Assembly: GCF_019710585.1 (NCBI RefSeq)
Contig: NZ_JAIFZQ010000016.1
Location: 310,001 to 374,000 of the forward strand
Direction of reading: 5' to 3'
Origin: Arthrobacter sp. MAHUQ-56
GTDB taxonomy: Bacteria; Actinomycetota; Actinomycetes; Actinomycetales; Micrococcaceae
DNA length: 64,000 nt
Shown here: piece after piece, positions 47,645-56,860 of the stretch
How positions within the stretch are numbered: the first letter of the stretch is position 1
Layout: each line of letters starts with the position of its first letter
Notes under the pieces: generated by a model
What the model saw: only the letters and a program-made list of their open reading frames with translations
Told to the model about the DNA's origin: nothing
The model's database searches: none
Translations under genes and position numbers: made by a program

Positions 47645-48184
47645 TCAGAAGCCCACACCCGCGAACGCCAGGGCCTGCCGGATGAGGGCGCCGCGGCCGC
47701 CGGAAAACTCCATCTGGACGCCCGGGCTGAGGACTTCCTCGGGGGTCATCCAGGTCAGTTCCAGGGCGTCCTGGCGGGGCTCGCACTCGCCCGTGACGGG
47801 GATGATGTAGGCCAGGGACACGGCGTGTTGCCGTTCATCGGTGAACCCGGTCTGAGACGGTGCGGGGAAGTATTCGGCCACCGTGAAGGGCACCGGGCTG
47901 AGCGGCAGCTGCGGGAACGCCAGTGGGCCGAGGTCTTTTTCCATGTGCCGCAGCAGCGCGGCGCGGATGGTTTCGCGGTAGATGACGCGGCCGGATACGA
48001 GGGACCGGACCATGGTGCCGTCGGCGTCCGCCTGCAGCAGCGTGCCCACCTCGTTCACGTATCCCAGCGGGTCAAGCCTGACCGGCACTGCCTCCACGTA
48101 CACCATGGGCAGCCGCCCCCGGGCCTCAAAGAGGTCTTCTTCAGAGAGCCAGCCGGGATTCGGGTCAGGGGTGCGCACGTTCAT
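47645..48184 (-). CDS. NUDIX-related DUF4916 protein
   Basis: A 179-aa protein resembling the DUF4916 NUDIX subfamily: WLSEEDLFEARGRLPMVYVEAVPVRLDPLGYVNEVGTLL (about 12-50), SGRVIYRETIRAALLRHMEKDLGPLAFPQLPLSPVPFTVAEYFP (about 64-107). The canonical Nudix box GX5EX7REUXEEXGU is degenerate (RVIYRETIRAALLRHMEKDLG), so hydrolase activity is uncertain. It lies 9 bases after the VOC gene on the same strand; the two are probably co-expressed. Confidence 0.82.
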   Translation of the reverse strand: MNVRTPDPNPGWLSEEDLFEARGRLPMVYVEAVPVRLDPLGYVNEVGTLLQADADGTMVRSLVSGRVIYRETIRAALLRHMEKDLGPLAFPQLPLSPVPFTVAEYFPAPSQTGFTDERQHAVSLAYIIPVTGECEPRQDALELTWMTPEEVLSPGVQMEFSGGRGALIRQALAFAGVGF

Positions 48185-48193
48185 GGTTAATTT

Positions 48194-48937
48194 CTACCCC
48201 ATGGGGCGCCGCTCGGAGATCCAGACCGTGGCGGGCGCGTTGGGAACGGGCGCGTCCGGATTTGCCACGTGGAGGGTGCTGCCAAAGGCCTCCTCGGTGA
48301 GGCTGGCGGGGAAACCGGCGGCCGTGAGGCGCTCACGCAACGGTTCCAAGGCACCGCCGTACTCGAAGCCCAGGCCCGAGCGGGACGGCCCCGAAGCCGG
48401 GCGCACCAGGAGGACGCCGCCGTTCTTGGCGGTGAAGTCGGCCGTTTCGTCGTTGTCCGGAACCGGGCGCGGGCGGGCGCCCACCTGCAGCAGCGTATGG
48501 GCCGCGGCGTCCGGGTCAGCCGTGTACCAGACGCCGACGACGGCCAGGGCAGGATCGGCGTCGGCGCACTGGGCGAAATGGTCCGCCTTGCTGGCCATGA
48601 ACGTGAACCCGTCCGGCGCGCTGATCCGGCAGGCGCCGCCATGGTCGCCGGCGACCAGCTCGGCCGGTGGCATGCCGTCCTTCGCACCGCCATCCTCCTG
48701 CGCGGACAGGTTGGTGCGGCGGGCGAACTCGGCGACGTCGCCCACCTCCACCGCCAGGATGGTCCGGCCGTCCTGGCCGGATCCGGCAGGCTCGGGGTGC
48801 AGCACCAGGCGGCCGGACGCGGAATCGAAAACCTGCCGCCCGCCGTCGTCCTCTGTCTGGACCATGCCCAGCGCAGTGAGGAGTTCTTTCCAGGACCCGG
48901 TGCGGGAGGTGTAGTGGACGGGACGGACTCGGAGCAT
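48194..48937 (-). CDS. VOC (glyoxalase/bleomycin-resistance fold) protein
   Basis: A 247-aa protein from ATG 48937 (MLRVRPVHYTSRTGSW, with AAGGA upstream). Two VOC modules are visible: ALGMVQTEDDGGRQVFDSASGRLVLHPEP with ILAVEVGDVAEFARR, and LQVGARPRPVPDNDETADFTAKNGGVLLVRP with LHVANPDAPVPNAPATVWIS. The metal ligands of glyoxalase I are not clearly kept, so a binding or unknown enzymatic role is likelier. An in-frame upstream extension is rejected as low quality. Confidence 0.8.
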   Translation of the reverse strand: MLRVRPVHYTSRTGSWKELLTALGMVQTEDDGGRQVFDSASGRLVLHPEPAGSGQDGRTILAVEVGDVAEFARRTNLSAQEDGGAKDGMPPAELVAGDHGGACRISAPDGFTFMASKADHFAQCADADPALAVVGVWYTADPDAAAHTLLQVGARPRPVPDNDETADFTAKNGGVLLVRPASGPSRSGLGFEYGGALEPLRERLTAAGFPASLTEEAFGSTLHVANPDAPVPNAPATVWISERRPMG

Positions 48938-49045
48938 GGCGTTGTCCTTGTGCTCGGTGGTGTGCTGCCGTATGGCCATGATGCCACTTGATGCGCCGAT
49001 GCACACGGGGCTTGTGGCCCGCCTTTTCATGGGCAGAATTAGGCC

Positions 49046-49657
49046 ATGGCCGATGACCTCGAGGAACTGCTGGTGCCCGATGCCGCTGCCTGGCGTGCCT
49101 GGCTGGAGGAGAACCACGCCACCAGCCCCGGCGTGTGGCTGGTGATGAGCAAGAAGGGCGGTACGGTGACCGGCCTCGACTACCCCGCGGCGCTGGACGA
49201 GGCCCTGTGCTTTGGCTGGATCGACGGGCAGGGACGGCGCCGCGACAGCGGAAGCATGTTCGTCCGGATGACCCCCCGCCGTTCCCGCAGCGTCTGGTCG
49301 GCGCGGAACGTGGGGCATGTCGCCCGGCTTGAGGAAGCCGGGAAGATGACCGACGCCGGCAGGGCAGCGGTAGCCGCGGCAAAGGCTGACGGCCGCTGGG
49401 ACGCGGCCTATGGCGGGCAGGCCGCTGTCGAAGTCCCCCCGGACCTCGCCGCCGCCATCGCTGCCAACCCGGCAGCGCAGGCCACGTTCGACGTCCTCAC
49501 CAAAACCAACCTGTTCTCCCTGGTGTACCGGACAAATTCGGCGAAGCAGGCGGCCACCCGGGCGCGCCGGATCGCCGGGTTCGTGGAGATGCTGGCACGG
49601 GGGGAGACGCCTTATCCGCAGAAGAGGCGGCCGGCGGGTCCGGGCGTGCCCCGCTAA
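49046..49657 (+). CDS. YdeI/OmpD-associated family protein
   Basis: A 203-aa protein starting at ATG 49046. DAAAWRAWLEENHATSPGVWLVMSKKGGTVTGLDYPAALDEALCFGWIDGQGRRRDSGSMFVRMTPRRSRSVWSARN (about 12-88) is the YdeI core, and the C-terminus has the second family helix pair (AAIAANPAAQATFDVLTKTNLFSLVYRTNSAKQAATRARRI). Members are linked to stress or peptide resistance in some bacteria, but the molecular function is unknown. Divergent from the VOC gene. Confidence 0.88.
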   Translation: MADDLEELLVPDAAAWRAWLEENHATSPGVWLVMSKKGGTVTGLDYPAALDEALCFGWIDGQGRRRDSGSMFVRMTPRRSRSVWSARNVGHVARLEEAGKMTDAGRAAVAAAKADGRWDAAYGGQAAVEVPPDLAAAIAANPAAQATFDVLTKTNLFSLVYRTNSAKQAATRARRIAGFVEMLARGETPYPQKRRPAGPGVPR

Positions 49658-49752
49658 CATGACGCTCCGGATTGGGCTCCGGGCGGCCCTGCCGGTAAGA
49701 TTGACGGTTCACTTGCACTGGTGCCGTTCCCCGCTCCCGGGGGACGGCGCTT

Positions 49753-51456
49753 GTGCGTTCAGCGACGGATCGACATCCCATGCCCTCCACACCTTCCGGA
49801 ACAGTCCTGGCCGCCCTCCGGCGCCGCCCCCTCCTCTGGGCCGTGCTGGCCGCGGTGGCCGCCCTGGCCGTGGCCGCATCGCTGCTGCTCGCCGGAAACA
49901 GCGCGCGCGACAACACCGCCCAGGACAACAGCCGGCCCGGCACCGGCACACCCACCGCCGCTCCTCCGGCGGAGGCTGCCCCGGCGCAGGAGTCCGGGTA
50001 CCGGCCGGCCTACCACCTCACCCCGGACCAGCGCTGGATGAACGATCCCCAGCGGCCCTTCCTCCTGGACGGTGTGTGGCACTACTACTACCTCTACAAC
50101 GCCGACTATCCGGAGGGGAACGGCACAGAGTGGTTCCACGCCACCAGCACGGACCTGGTGCATTGGAAGAACGAGGGCGTGGCCATTCCCAAGTTCCGCA
50201 ACGGCCTTGGCGACATCGAAACCGGGTCAGCGGTGGTGGACACGGAGGGGACCGCCGGATTCGGCAAGGGAGCCGTCATTGCTGTCCTCACCCAGCAGCA
50301 CGACGGAGTCCAGCGCCAGTCGCTGTTCTTCTCCACGGACCAGGGCTACAGCTTCCAGAGCTACGGGCAGAACCCGGTGATGGAGAACCCCGGCGCCGAG
50401 CACTGGCGGGACCCCAGGATCGTGCGCGACGACGCCAGCAACCAGTGGCTGATGCTGCTCGCCGAGGGGCACAAGATCGGCTTCTACACGTCCCCGGACC
50501 TGAAACAGTGGAGCTATGTTTCGGACTTCCAGCAGGACGGGCTCGGCATCCTGGAATGCCCCGACTTCTTCCAGTTGGATATCGACGGCGACCCCGCCAA
50601 ACGCACCTGGGTCCTGGCCGCCAGCGCCAACGGCTCCGCAGAGGGCCGCACCACTGGCCTGGCGTACTGGACCGGCAGTTTCGATGGCAAGTCGTTCAAG
50701 CCCCAGGGCGCCCACCAGTGGCTCGACGGCGGAGCGGACTTCTACGCCGCCGTCACCTTTGATGATCCGCGCCTGCCCGACGGCCAGCGGAAGGCGTCCC
50801 GGCACGCCATCGGCTGGATGAACAACTGGGCCTACGCCCGGCAGCTGCCCACCAAGGACTGGTACGGCGTGGCTTCCGTAGTTCGGGACATTCGCCTGGA
50901 GTCCCGCGGCGGCCGCCCCGCCCTGGTCTCGGCGCCCACCCCTTCGCTGCAATCGCTGGAAGGGGAGCCGGCGCAGATCCCCGGCGGCGGACTCGGGGAC
51001 GGGCGGGCGCTCACGGTACCGGACAGCGGCGCGTTCAAGGCCGACGTCGAACTTGTTCGGCCCGCCGACGGCGCCGGCGTGGCAAGGCTCCTCCTGCAAA
51101 GCGGGGGCGCTACCTACGCCACCATCGGTTACGACTTCAAGGCCGGCCGGGCATTCGTGGCCCGGGACGGCGACGCGGTAGCCGGCGCCCACGGACACCC
51201 TGCCCAGGGTCAGCCGGGGAGTCCCGCCGTGGATGCTGCCTACCGCCAGCCCCAGTCCGTGGACGTCCGGCCCTCCGGGGACACCGTCCACCTCACCATT
51301 TACGTGGACCGCTCCTCCGTCGAGGTCTTTGGTGACGGACAGTCGCTCACGGCCCTCGTCTTCCCGCCGGACGGCGATAAGGGAGTCCGGTTGGAAGCCG
51401 ACGGTCCGGTGCGGCTCAGGGGTGGCGCGGTGACGCCGCTGGCTGGCATCCGCTAG
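49753..51456 (+). CDS. Secreted or membrane-anchored GH32 fructan hydrolase (levanase/inulinase type)
   Basis: A 567-aa exported glycosidase. N-terminal transmembrane or signal segment (LLWAVLAAVAALAVAASLLLA, about 27-47), Thr/Pro linker, GH32 five-bladed propeller and C-terminal beta-sandwich (VHLTIYVDRSSVEVFGDGQ). Catalytic triad: nucleophile Asp in RWMNDPQRP (about 97), Asp in WRDPRI (about 219) and acid/base Glu in ILECPDFF (about 272). The usual WMNDPNG is altered after Pro. GTG 49753 has GGGGGA upstream; ATG 49780 is an alternative. Expected to release fructose from levan, inulin or sucrose. Confidence 0.92.
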   Translation: MRSATDRHPMPSTPSGTVLAALRRRPLLWAVLAAVAALAVAASLLLAGNSARDNTAQDNSRPGTGTPTAAPPAEAAPAQESGYRPAYHLTPDQRWMNDPQRPFLLDGVWHYYYLYNADYPEGNGTEWFHATSTDLVHWKNEGVAIPKFRNGLGDIETGSAVVDTEGTAGFGKGAVIAVLTQQHDGVQRQSLFFSTDQGYSFQSYGQNPVMENPGAEHWRDPRIVRDDASNQWLMLLAEGHKIGFYTSPDLKQWSYVSDFQQDGLGILECPDFFQLDIDGDPAKRTWVLAASANGSAEGRTTGLAYWTGSFDGKSFKPQGAHQWLDGGADFYAAVTFDDPRLPDGQRKASRHAIGWMNNWAYARQLPTKDWYGVASVVRDIRLESRGGRPALVSAPTPSLQSLEGEPAQIPGGGLGDGRALTVPDSGAFKADVELVRPADGAGVARLLLQSGGATYATIGYDFKAGRAFVARDGDAVAGAHGHPAQGQPGSPAVDAAYRQPQSVDVRPSGDTVHLTIYVDRSSVEVFGDGQSLTALVFPPDGDKGVRLEADGPVRLRGGAVTPLAGIR

Positions 51457-51471
51457 ACGGCATGGCTTCCG

Positions 51472-52758
51472 CTAGGCGGTGCGGTCCGGGTCCGCGGGAA
51501 GGGCGGCGGCGCTGACCCTCGCCGCGGCTTCCAGCGTCATCCACGCCTGCAGCTGGGTGGCGAGTTCGACGGCGGCGCCCGGCGGATACGTTTCGGCCGC
51601 CGGTTGGGCTGCATGCACGGAGAAAATGCTCCTGCCTGCGGACGCGGGCCGCGCCTCGCCGGCAGCCACCTCCCGGCGGCCGGACCAGAAGGCCTCGGCG
51701 GTGGCGGTCACGAGCCGGGCCGCGGCGGCCCGGGTGGCGTCGGGAAGCCGGCCGTCGACTGCTGCGAGTGCAAGGTAACGGCAGAGGATCCCGGTGAACA
51801 GGCCGCCGTCGCCCGATCCCTCGCACCGGAGCACTGGGCTGCCCGGGATGGTCAGCTTCCGGCCAACCGCCTCCACCAGCGCCGCAGCCCGGGCCAGGTT
51901 CGCTTCCCCGCCCAGTTCCAGGAGCGCGCCCAGCACGGGGCCCTGGTTGTAGGTGTAGACGGCACGCTCCACCAGCGTCCCGCCGGACGGGTCCACCCGG
52001 ACACCGTCAAGGTAAAGGCCCTGGCCGGCGTCGAAGAGGGTGGCGTCCAGCCAGTCCAGCAGCGCCTGGGCCTTGGCCTGCTGGCCGGTGCGGGCATAGA
52101 ACAATGCCACCGGAGCCGTGGCCGGGGTGTTCTTGAAGTCCCGCTTCTTGCTCCAGAAAGTCCCGCCGCCCAGATCGTCCGTGCACGCCGCATCGAATTG
52201 CAGGGTCAGTGCCGCGCGGACGGCGGCGTTGCGCCGGCGTCCGGGCCGCCGGGTGTCCTCCGCCAGCCGGTCGAGCCGCAGGGTGGCCAGGGCAAGCCAC
52301 GCCATGTCGTCGTAGTAGTTGTTCACGAACGTCAGCGCATTGCGCAGCCGGACGCCCGTGACCAGCCGCGAGGCCAGGCGTCCGGCGCTGGGGCGGTGCG
52401 GGCCGTTGAACCGCGCTGCCGGGGTGGCCCCGCCGCCCAGTTCGCGCATGCCGGTGTCCACCAGGCAGTCCACGTAGTGCGCCTGCCACCAGTAGTGCCA
52501 AGGGAGGACGAGGCCCGCGGCCGGCCTGGCGCGCCGCAGCGCGGCAAGCCACCGATCCCGCGGCCGGCCGTCCGGTTCCGATTCCTGCCCCGCCGGAGGC
52601 TTGCCCTGCCCGGCCGGGTGCTTTCCCTGCCACAGCACGGCGCCCAGGTGTGTTCCGGGCAGGAACAGCAGCTTCCGGCCGAACAGGGCGGTCACGGATT
52701 GCGCGGCGTGGTTGGCCCGGTCGGGCCAGTCGGTGAAAGCGGGGCTGCTGGTGCTCAT
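51472..52758 (-). CDS. Glycoside hydrolase family 76 protein
   Basis: A 428-aa (alpha/alpha)6 enzyme related to alpha-1,6-mannanases. The catalytic Asp pair is in RNALTFVNNYYDDMAWLALATLRL (about 140-163). Other blocks are DDLGGGTFWSKKRDFKNTPATAP and ERAVYTYNQGPVLGALLELGG. There is no signal peptide, so it is predicted cytosolic, unlike most GH76 enzymes. A Gly/Pro/Lys-rich insert sits near residues 48-68. It converges on the GH32 gene with 15 bases between the stops. Substrate inferred as alpha-mannoside oligomers. Confidence 0.87.
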   Translation of the reverse strand: MSTSSPAFTDWPDRANHAAQSVTALFGRKLLFLPGTHLGAVLWQGKHPAGQGKPPAGQESEPDGRPRDRWLAALRRARPAAGLVLPWHYWWQAHYVDCLVDTGMRELGGGATPAARFNGPHRPSAGRLASRLVTGVRLRNALTFVNNYYDDMAWLALATLRLDRLAEDTRRPGRRRNAAVRAALTLQFDAACTDDLGGGTFWSKKRDFKNTPATAPVALFYARTGQQAKAQALLDWLDATLFDAGQGLYLDGVRVDPSGGTLVERAVYTYNQGPVLGALLELGGEANLARAAALVEAVGRKLTIPGSPVLRCEGSGDGGLFTGILCRYLALAAVDGRLPDATRAAAARLVTATAEAFWSGRREVAAGEARPASAGRSIFSVHAAQPAAETYPPGAAVELATQLQAWMTLEAAARVSAAALPADPDRTA

Positions 52759-52857
52759 GCCGTCCACCCTAGCCGCGGGCCGCAGGCCACCACGCGCACC
52801 TCCGATTGGCGGGAGCAGTCGTGAACCAGGCCGGACACGTGCGGGAACGCCGGATTT

Positions 52858-52877
52858 CAGTTAACATTCACTAACTG
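52858..52877. promoter_or_regulatory. Palindromic operator upstream of the SDR/acyl-CoA dehydrogenase operon
   Basis: CAGTTA (52858-52863) and TAACTG (52872-52877) around an 8-base AT-rich centre, in the leader about 45 bases before the operon start. The form resembles sites of TetR-type fatty-acid regulators. No regulator gene is adjacent. Confidence 0.55.
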
Positions 52878-52921
52878 ATACCGCTGGCCCGCAGCCGGGG
52901 GACACGCATCAAGGAGGATGT

Positions 52922-53716
52922 ATGGACAGCAAAGGCAGCGTGGCACTTGTCACCGGGGGTGCTTCCGGGCTGGGCGCCGCCACGGCGCGGAGGTTGTTCG
53001 ACGACGGCGCCTCCGTGGTGCTGCTGGACCTTCCCTCCTCAGGCGGGCAGGCAGTGGCGGATGAACTCAACGGCCGCGCCCAAACCGGCCAGTCCGCCGT
53101 CTTTGCCCCCGCCGACGTAACCAGCGAGGCGGACGTACGGGCCGCCGTCGCGACCGCCAGTGAGCTGGGACCGCTGCGGATCGTCGTGAACTGCGCCGGC
53201 ATCGCCACGCCCGGCAAGGTGCTGGGACGCGAAGGCGTGCTGCCGCTGGACACCTTCAGCCGGGTCATCCAGGTCAACCTGGTGGGAACGTTCAACGTGC
53301 TGCGGCTGGCGGCTGAGGCCATGGTGGCCACCGAGCCGGTGGCCACCGAACTCGGCGGCCCGGAACGCGGCGTCATCATCAACACGGCCTCCGTGGCCGC
53401 GTTCGACGGGCAGATCGGCCAGCCCGCGTACTCCGCATCCAAGGGCGCGGTGGCAGCCATGACGCTGCCCATCGCCCGTGAGCTGGCGCGCTCGCTGGTG
53501 CGGGTGGTCACCATCGCCCCGGGCATCTTCGAAACACCCATGATGGCGGGCCTGCCGCAGGAAGCCCAGGACTCGCTGGGTGCCCAGGTTCCGCACCCCT
53601 CCAGGCTGGGCAAGCCGGCGGAGTACGCCAACCTGGTGGCGCACATCGTGGACAACGCCATGCTTAACGGCGAGACCATCCGGCTGGACGGTGCCATCAG
53701 GATGGGGCCGAAATGA
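52922..53716 (+). CDS. SDR-type 3-hydroxyacyl-CoA dehydrogenase (HSD17B10-like)
   Basis: A 264-aa NAD-dependent short-chain dehydrogenase. [15 protein letters not shown] cofactor site (about 11-25), NCAGIATPG (about 90), Ser in [11 protein letters not shown] (about 158) and the catalytic pair in [14 protein letters not shown] (Tyr about 171, Lys about 175). The C-terminal [33 protein letters not shown] is typical of type II 3-hydroxyacyl-CoA dehydrogenase. AAGGAGGATGT precedes ATG. ATGA overlap with the acyl-CoA dehydrogenase indicates a beta-oxidation-type operon. Confidence 0.92.
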   Translation: MDSKGSVALVTGGASGLGAATARRLFDDGASVVLLDLPSSGGQAVADELNGRAQTGQSAVFAPADVTSEADVRAAVATASELGPLRIVVNCAGIATPGKVLGREGVLPLDTFSRVIQVNLVGTFNVLRLAAEAMVATEPVATELGGPERGVIINTASVAAFDGQIGQPAYSASKGAVAAMTLPIARELARSLVRVVTIAPGIFETPMMAGLPQEAQDSLGAQVPHPSRLGKPAEYANLVAHIVDNAMLNGETIRLDGAIRMGPK

Positions 53717-54918
53717 CCGGCTTGGACCTGTCACAGCTTCCTTCAGCGGACCTTTTCGCCGTCGAATCCCTGCTCAACGACACGGAACGCCGCAAGCTCG
53801 CGCAGCTGCGGGACTTCCTGGCCGCCGAGATCGCACCCTTTGCCGGCGATTGGTGGAACAAGGCCGAGTTCCCCGCGCACCTCCTGCCCAAGCTGGCCGC
53901 GCTGGAATTGAGCACGCCATCCCAGCGCGGGTACAGCAACCTGTTCGCCGGGCTGGTCATCGCGGAAATGACCCGGGTGGACACCTCCATTGCCACGTTC
54001 TTCCTGGTCCACCATGACCTGTTCGTCCAGTCCCTGTACGACTTCGGCAGCGAGGACCAAAAGCAGCGGCTCCTGGCGGACGCCTCGGACCTGCGCGTCA
54101 CCGGCGCCTTTGCCCTGACCGAGCCCCTGCACGGGTCCGACGTCGCCGGCGGGATGGAAACCCGGGCGCGGCGGATCTCGTCCAGGACCGGGAAAGCGGA
54201 CAGCGGCGGCGACGCCTGGGTGCTAAACGGCGCCAAGCGGTGGATCGGCAACGGAACGTTCTGCGACTACATGCTGGTGTGGGCGCGCGACGAAGCGGAC
54301 GGGGCGGTCCGGGGGTTCATCGTGGACGCCGCGCTGCCCGGCGTCAGGCGCACCCGGATCGAGAACAAGATCGCGCTGCGGACGGTCCAGAACGCGGACA
54401 TCGTGTTCCAGGACGTCCGCGTGGCCGAGGCGGACCGCTTTAGTGGGATCAGCAGCTTCGAGGACACCAAGGAGCTGCTCCGCAGCTCCCGCATCATGGT
54501 GGCCTGGCAGGGCGTGGGCCAGCAGCTGGCCGCGTTCGACGTCGCACGGCAGTACGCCGTCGAACGGCACCAGTTCGGCCGGCCGCTGGCGGCGTTCCAG
54601 CTGATCCAGCAGCAGTTGGTGACCATGCTGGGGAATGCGGTGGCGAGCATGGGCATGATGGCCGGGCTGGCCCGGCTGCAGGACCAGGGCGACGCGGACA
54701 TGCCCAAGGTTGCGCTGGCCAAGTCCTACATCAGTGCGCGGATGCGCGAGACCGTGGCGCTGGGCCGGTCGATCCTGGGCGGCAACGGCATCGTCACCGA
54801 CTACCGGATGGCCAAGATCTTCGCCGACGCCGAGGCCATCTACACCTACGAGGGCTCGTTCGAGGTCAACACCCTCATCGTGGGCCGCGCCATCACGGGC
54901 GTCTCCGCGATTGCCTAG
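53713..54918 (+). CDS. Acyl-CoA dehydrogenase, glutaryl-CoA dehydrogenase-like
   Basis: A 401-aa flavoenzyme oxidising acyl-Co[21 protein letters not shown] (FAD/substrate loop, about 136-155), [31 protein letters not shown], and the C-terminal [43 protein letters not shown] with the catalytic Glu in YTYEGS (about 382). The end resembles glutaryl-CoA dehydrogenase ([20 protein letters not shown]), but the glutaryl-specific arginine is not certain. Translationally coupled to the upstream SDR; substrate perhaps a branched or dicarboxylic acyl-CoA. Confidence 0.92.
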   Translation: MTGLDLSQLPSADLFAVESLLNDTERRKLAQLRDFLAAEIAPFAGDWWNKAEFPAHLLPKLAALELSTPSQRGYSNLFAGLVIAEMTRVDTSIATFFLVHHDLFVQSLYDFGSEDQKQRLLADASDLRVTGAFALTEPLHGSDVAGGMETRARRISSRTGKADSGGDAWVLNGAKRWIGNGTFCDYMLVWARDEADGAVRGFIVDAALPGVRRTRIENKIALRTVQNADIVFQDVRVAEADRFSGISSFEDTKELLRSSRIMVAWQGVGQQLAAFDVARQYAVERHQFGRPLAAFQLIQQQLVTMLGNAVASMGMMAGLARLQDQGDADMPKVALAKSYISARMRETVALGRSILGGNGIVTDYRMAKIFADAEAIYTYEGSFEVNTLIVGRAITGVSAIA

Positions 54919-54921
54919 GCA

Positions 54922-54963
54922 CCTGCCTTAGAGGAGGCACGCGCCTGCCTTATAGGAGGCACG
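54922..54963 (+). repeat. Two 20-bp direct repeats after the acyl-CoA dehydrogenase stop
   Basis: Units at 54922-54941 and 54944-54963, period 22, of the form CCTGCCTTANAGGAGGCACG with one changed base. Each unit can fold on itself (GCCT/AGGC). Begins 4 bases after the stop codon. Confidence 0.8.
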
Positions 54964-55100
54964 ACGGCGGGTGGCTGGCTTTTACAGGCTTGGCGGCGGC
55001 CGTTGGCGCTTTGCCTTAACCCCGGCCTTGGCCTTGGAAGTTTTCCACATAGGGTTCGTGGGCGGCTGCTGATGTCAGTGCCTGGTGGAAGACTTCGGTT

Positions 55101-56807
55101 ATGGAAGCGGTTGTGGGGACGGCGGCAGCACTTGAGGCGGAGCCTCAGGGGCCGTTAGCTGCTTGCGCCCTTCAGCCAGGGCCTGTCGTTCCGGCCACCT
55201 TGACTGCAGTTGCTGGCGCACCCCGGCCATCGCTTGGCATTTCGGCTGCCGGGAGTGCGCCCGCTTCCTCGTCTGGTGTTCCGTCCCTTGCTGATGTCCT
55301 GGCTCTGCTTCGTGCCGCGCCGCTCGCCGCTGATGGCTCGGGGATGATGGAGCAGATCCGGGGGTTGGAGGATCTGAAGTGTTTAGCGGGGGCGCAGCAG
55401 GCGCGGCTTGCCGTGGCGTTTGATCTTCAGCAGCGGCGGGAGCAGGCCTCTGCCGGGCTGCCCGTGGATGAGCAGGGCGCCGGGGTGGCGGCGCAGATCG
55501 CGCTCGCGCGGCGGGAGTCCCCGGCCCGCGCTTCCCGGCTGCTGGGCATGGCTAAAACCCTCACGGGGATGCCGCATACGTTCGACGCTTTTCGGGCCGG
55601 CCGGTTGAATGAGTGGCGGGCAACGCTGGTCGTGAAGGAAACCATCTGCCTGTCGGCCGGGGACCGGGCCGCGGTTGACGAGGAGCTCGCCGCCGAGACC
55701 GGAACTCTCGACGGCGCCGGTGATAGGGCGATCGTGGCCGCGGTGCGTGCCGCGGCCTACCGGCGGGACCCTGCCTCTGTGGCGAAGCGTGCGGCCCGGG
55801 CTGTGGGCGAGCGGAGCGTAAGCCTGCGCCCCGCCCCGGACACCATGGCCTACCTCACCGCCCTGCTGCCCGTCGCCCAGGGCGTCGCCACCTACGCCGC
55901 CCTCACCCGGGACGCCGACACCGCCCGCTCGGCAGGCGATGACCGGTCCCGCGGGCAGGTCATGGCCGACACCCTGGTCGAACGCGTCACCGGCACCCCC
56001 GGCGGCATCACCGGGGTCGAGATCCAGCTCGTCATGACCGACCGCACCCTCCTCCAGGCAGACGCCGAACCCGCACGCCTCCCCGGCTACGGCACCATCC
56101 CCGCAACGGTAGCCCGCGACCTCGCCCTCACCGGCAGAAGCGGCACAGGCAAGAGCGGCACAAACGACGCCGCCAGGAATGACACCGCACGGAGCGAAAC
56201 CGGCAAGAGCGAAGCCGGCGTGCAGGAACTCAACCTCTTCCTCCGCCGGCTCTACACCGCCCCCGGCACCGGGGAACTTGTCGCGATGGACTCCAAAGCC
56301 CGGCTCTTCCCGGCAGGATTGAAGCGCTTCCTCCAGGTCCGGGACGACACCTGCCGCACCCCGTACTGCGACGCCCCCATCCGGCACCACGACCACATCG
56401 TCTCCTGGCAGGGCGGCGGACCCACCACCGCCGGCAACGGCCAGGGGCTCTGCGAAGCCTGCAACCACACCAAGGAAACCCCCGGCTGGACCGCCAAACC
56501 AGAACCACGCCCGCGGCACACCGTCACCACAACCACCCCAACCGGCCACACCTACCGATCAACCGCACCACCGTTACCGGGAACGGCGCTGCCCGGGCCG
56601 GATCAACACGGGAACGCCGGCCATCCTTCAGCGGCAGAACAAGTCCCACCTCCCCTTGCTGTCCAGGTATTGGGGAGGGTGGTATCGGCGCGCATCGCTG
56701 GGCGCCCGCAGCCTTTCCAAGGCGCTGTGTCGAGCACGCGCGGAGTGTCCAGGAAACGCGCGCTATCCAGAAAGCGTGCCACGGCCGGAAAGACCGGGAT
56801 TCCGTAG
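55101..56807 (+). CDS. DUF222 / HNH endonuclease-domain protein (13E12-type)
   Basis: A 568-aa protein. An N-terminal variable region, DUF222 (about 60-330: [51 protein letters not shown]), a short [24 protein letters not shown] insert, and an HNH nuclease ([42 protein letters not shown], about 415-456) with the zinc and catalytic His residues. The tail is low complexity and basic ([15 protein letters not shown]). These proteins occur in many copies in actinobacterial genomes; their role is not established. No strong ribosome-binding site before ATG 55101. Confidence 0.92.
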   Translation: MEAVVGTAAALEAEPQGPLAACALQPGPVVPATLTAVAGAPRPSLGISAAGSAPASSSGVPSLADVLALLRAAPLAADGSGMMEQIRGLEDLKCLAGAQQARLAVAFDLQQRREQASAGLPVDEQGAGVAAQIALARRESPARASRLLGMAKTLTGMPHTFDAFRAGRLNEWRATLVVKETICLSAGDRAAVDEELAAETGTLDGAGDRAIVAAVRAAAYRRDPASVAKRAARAVGERSVSLRPAPDTMAYLTALLPVAQGVATYAALTRDADTARSAGDDRSRGQVMADTLVERVTGTPGGITGVEIQLVMTDRTLLQADAEPARLPGYGTIPATVARDLALTGRSGTGKSGTNDAARNDTARSETGKSEAGVQELNLFLRRLYTAPGTGELVAMDSKARLFPAGLKRFLQVRDDTCRTPYCDAPIRHHDHIVSWQGGGPTTAGNGQGLCEACNHTKETPGWTAKPEPRPRHTVTTTTPTGHTYRSTAPPLPGTALPGPDQHGNAGHPSAAEQVPPPLAVQVLGRVVSARIAGRPQPFQGAVSSTRGVSRKRALSRKRATAGKTGIP

Positions 56808-56860
56808 CAACCCCGGTCGGCGGGCTGCATCCGGCGGCAGCCGTGTTGGCGGCATGACCA

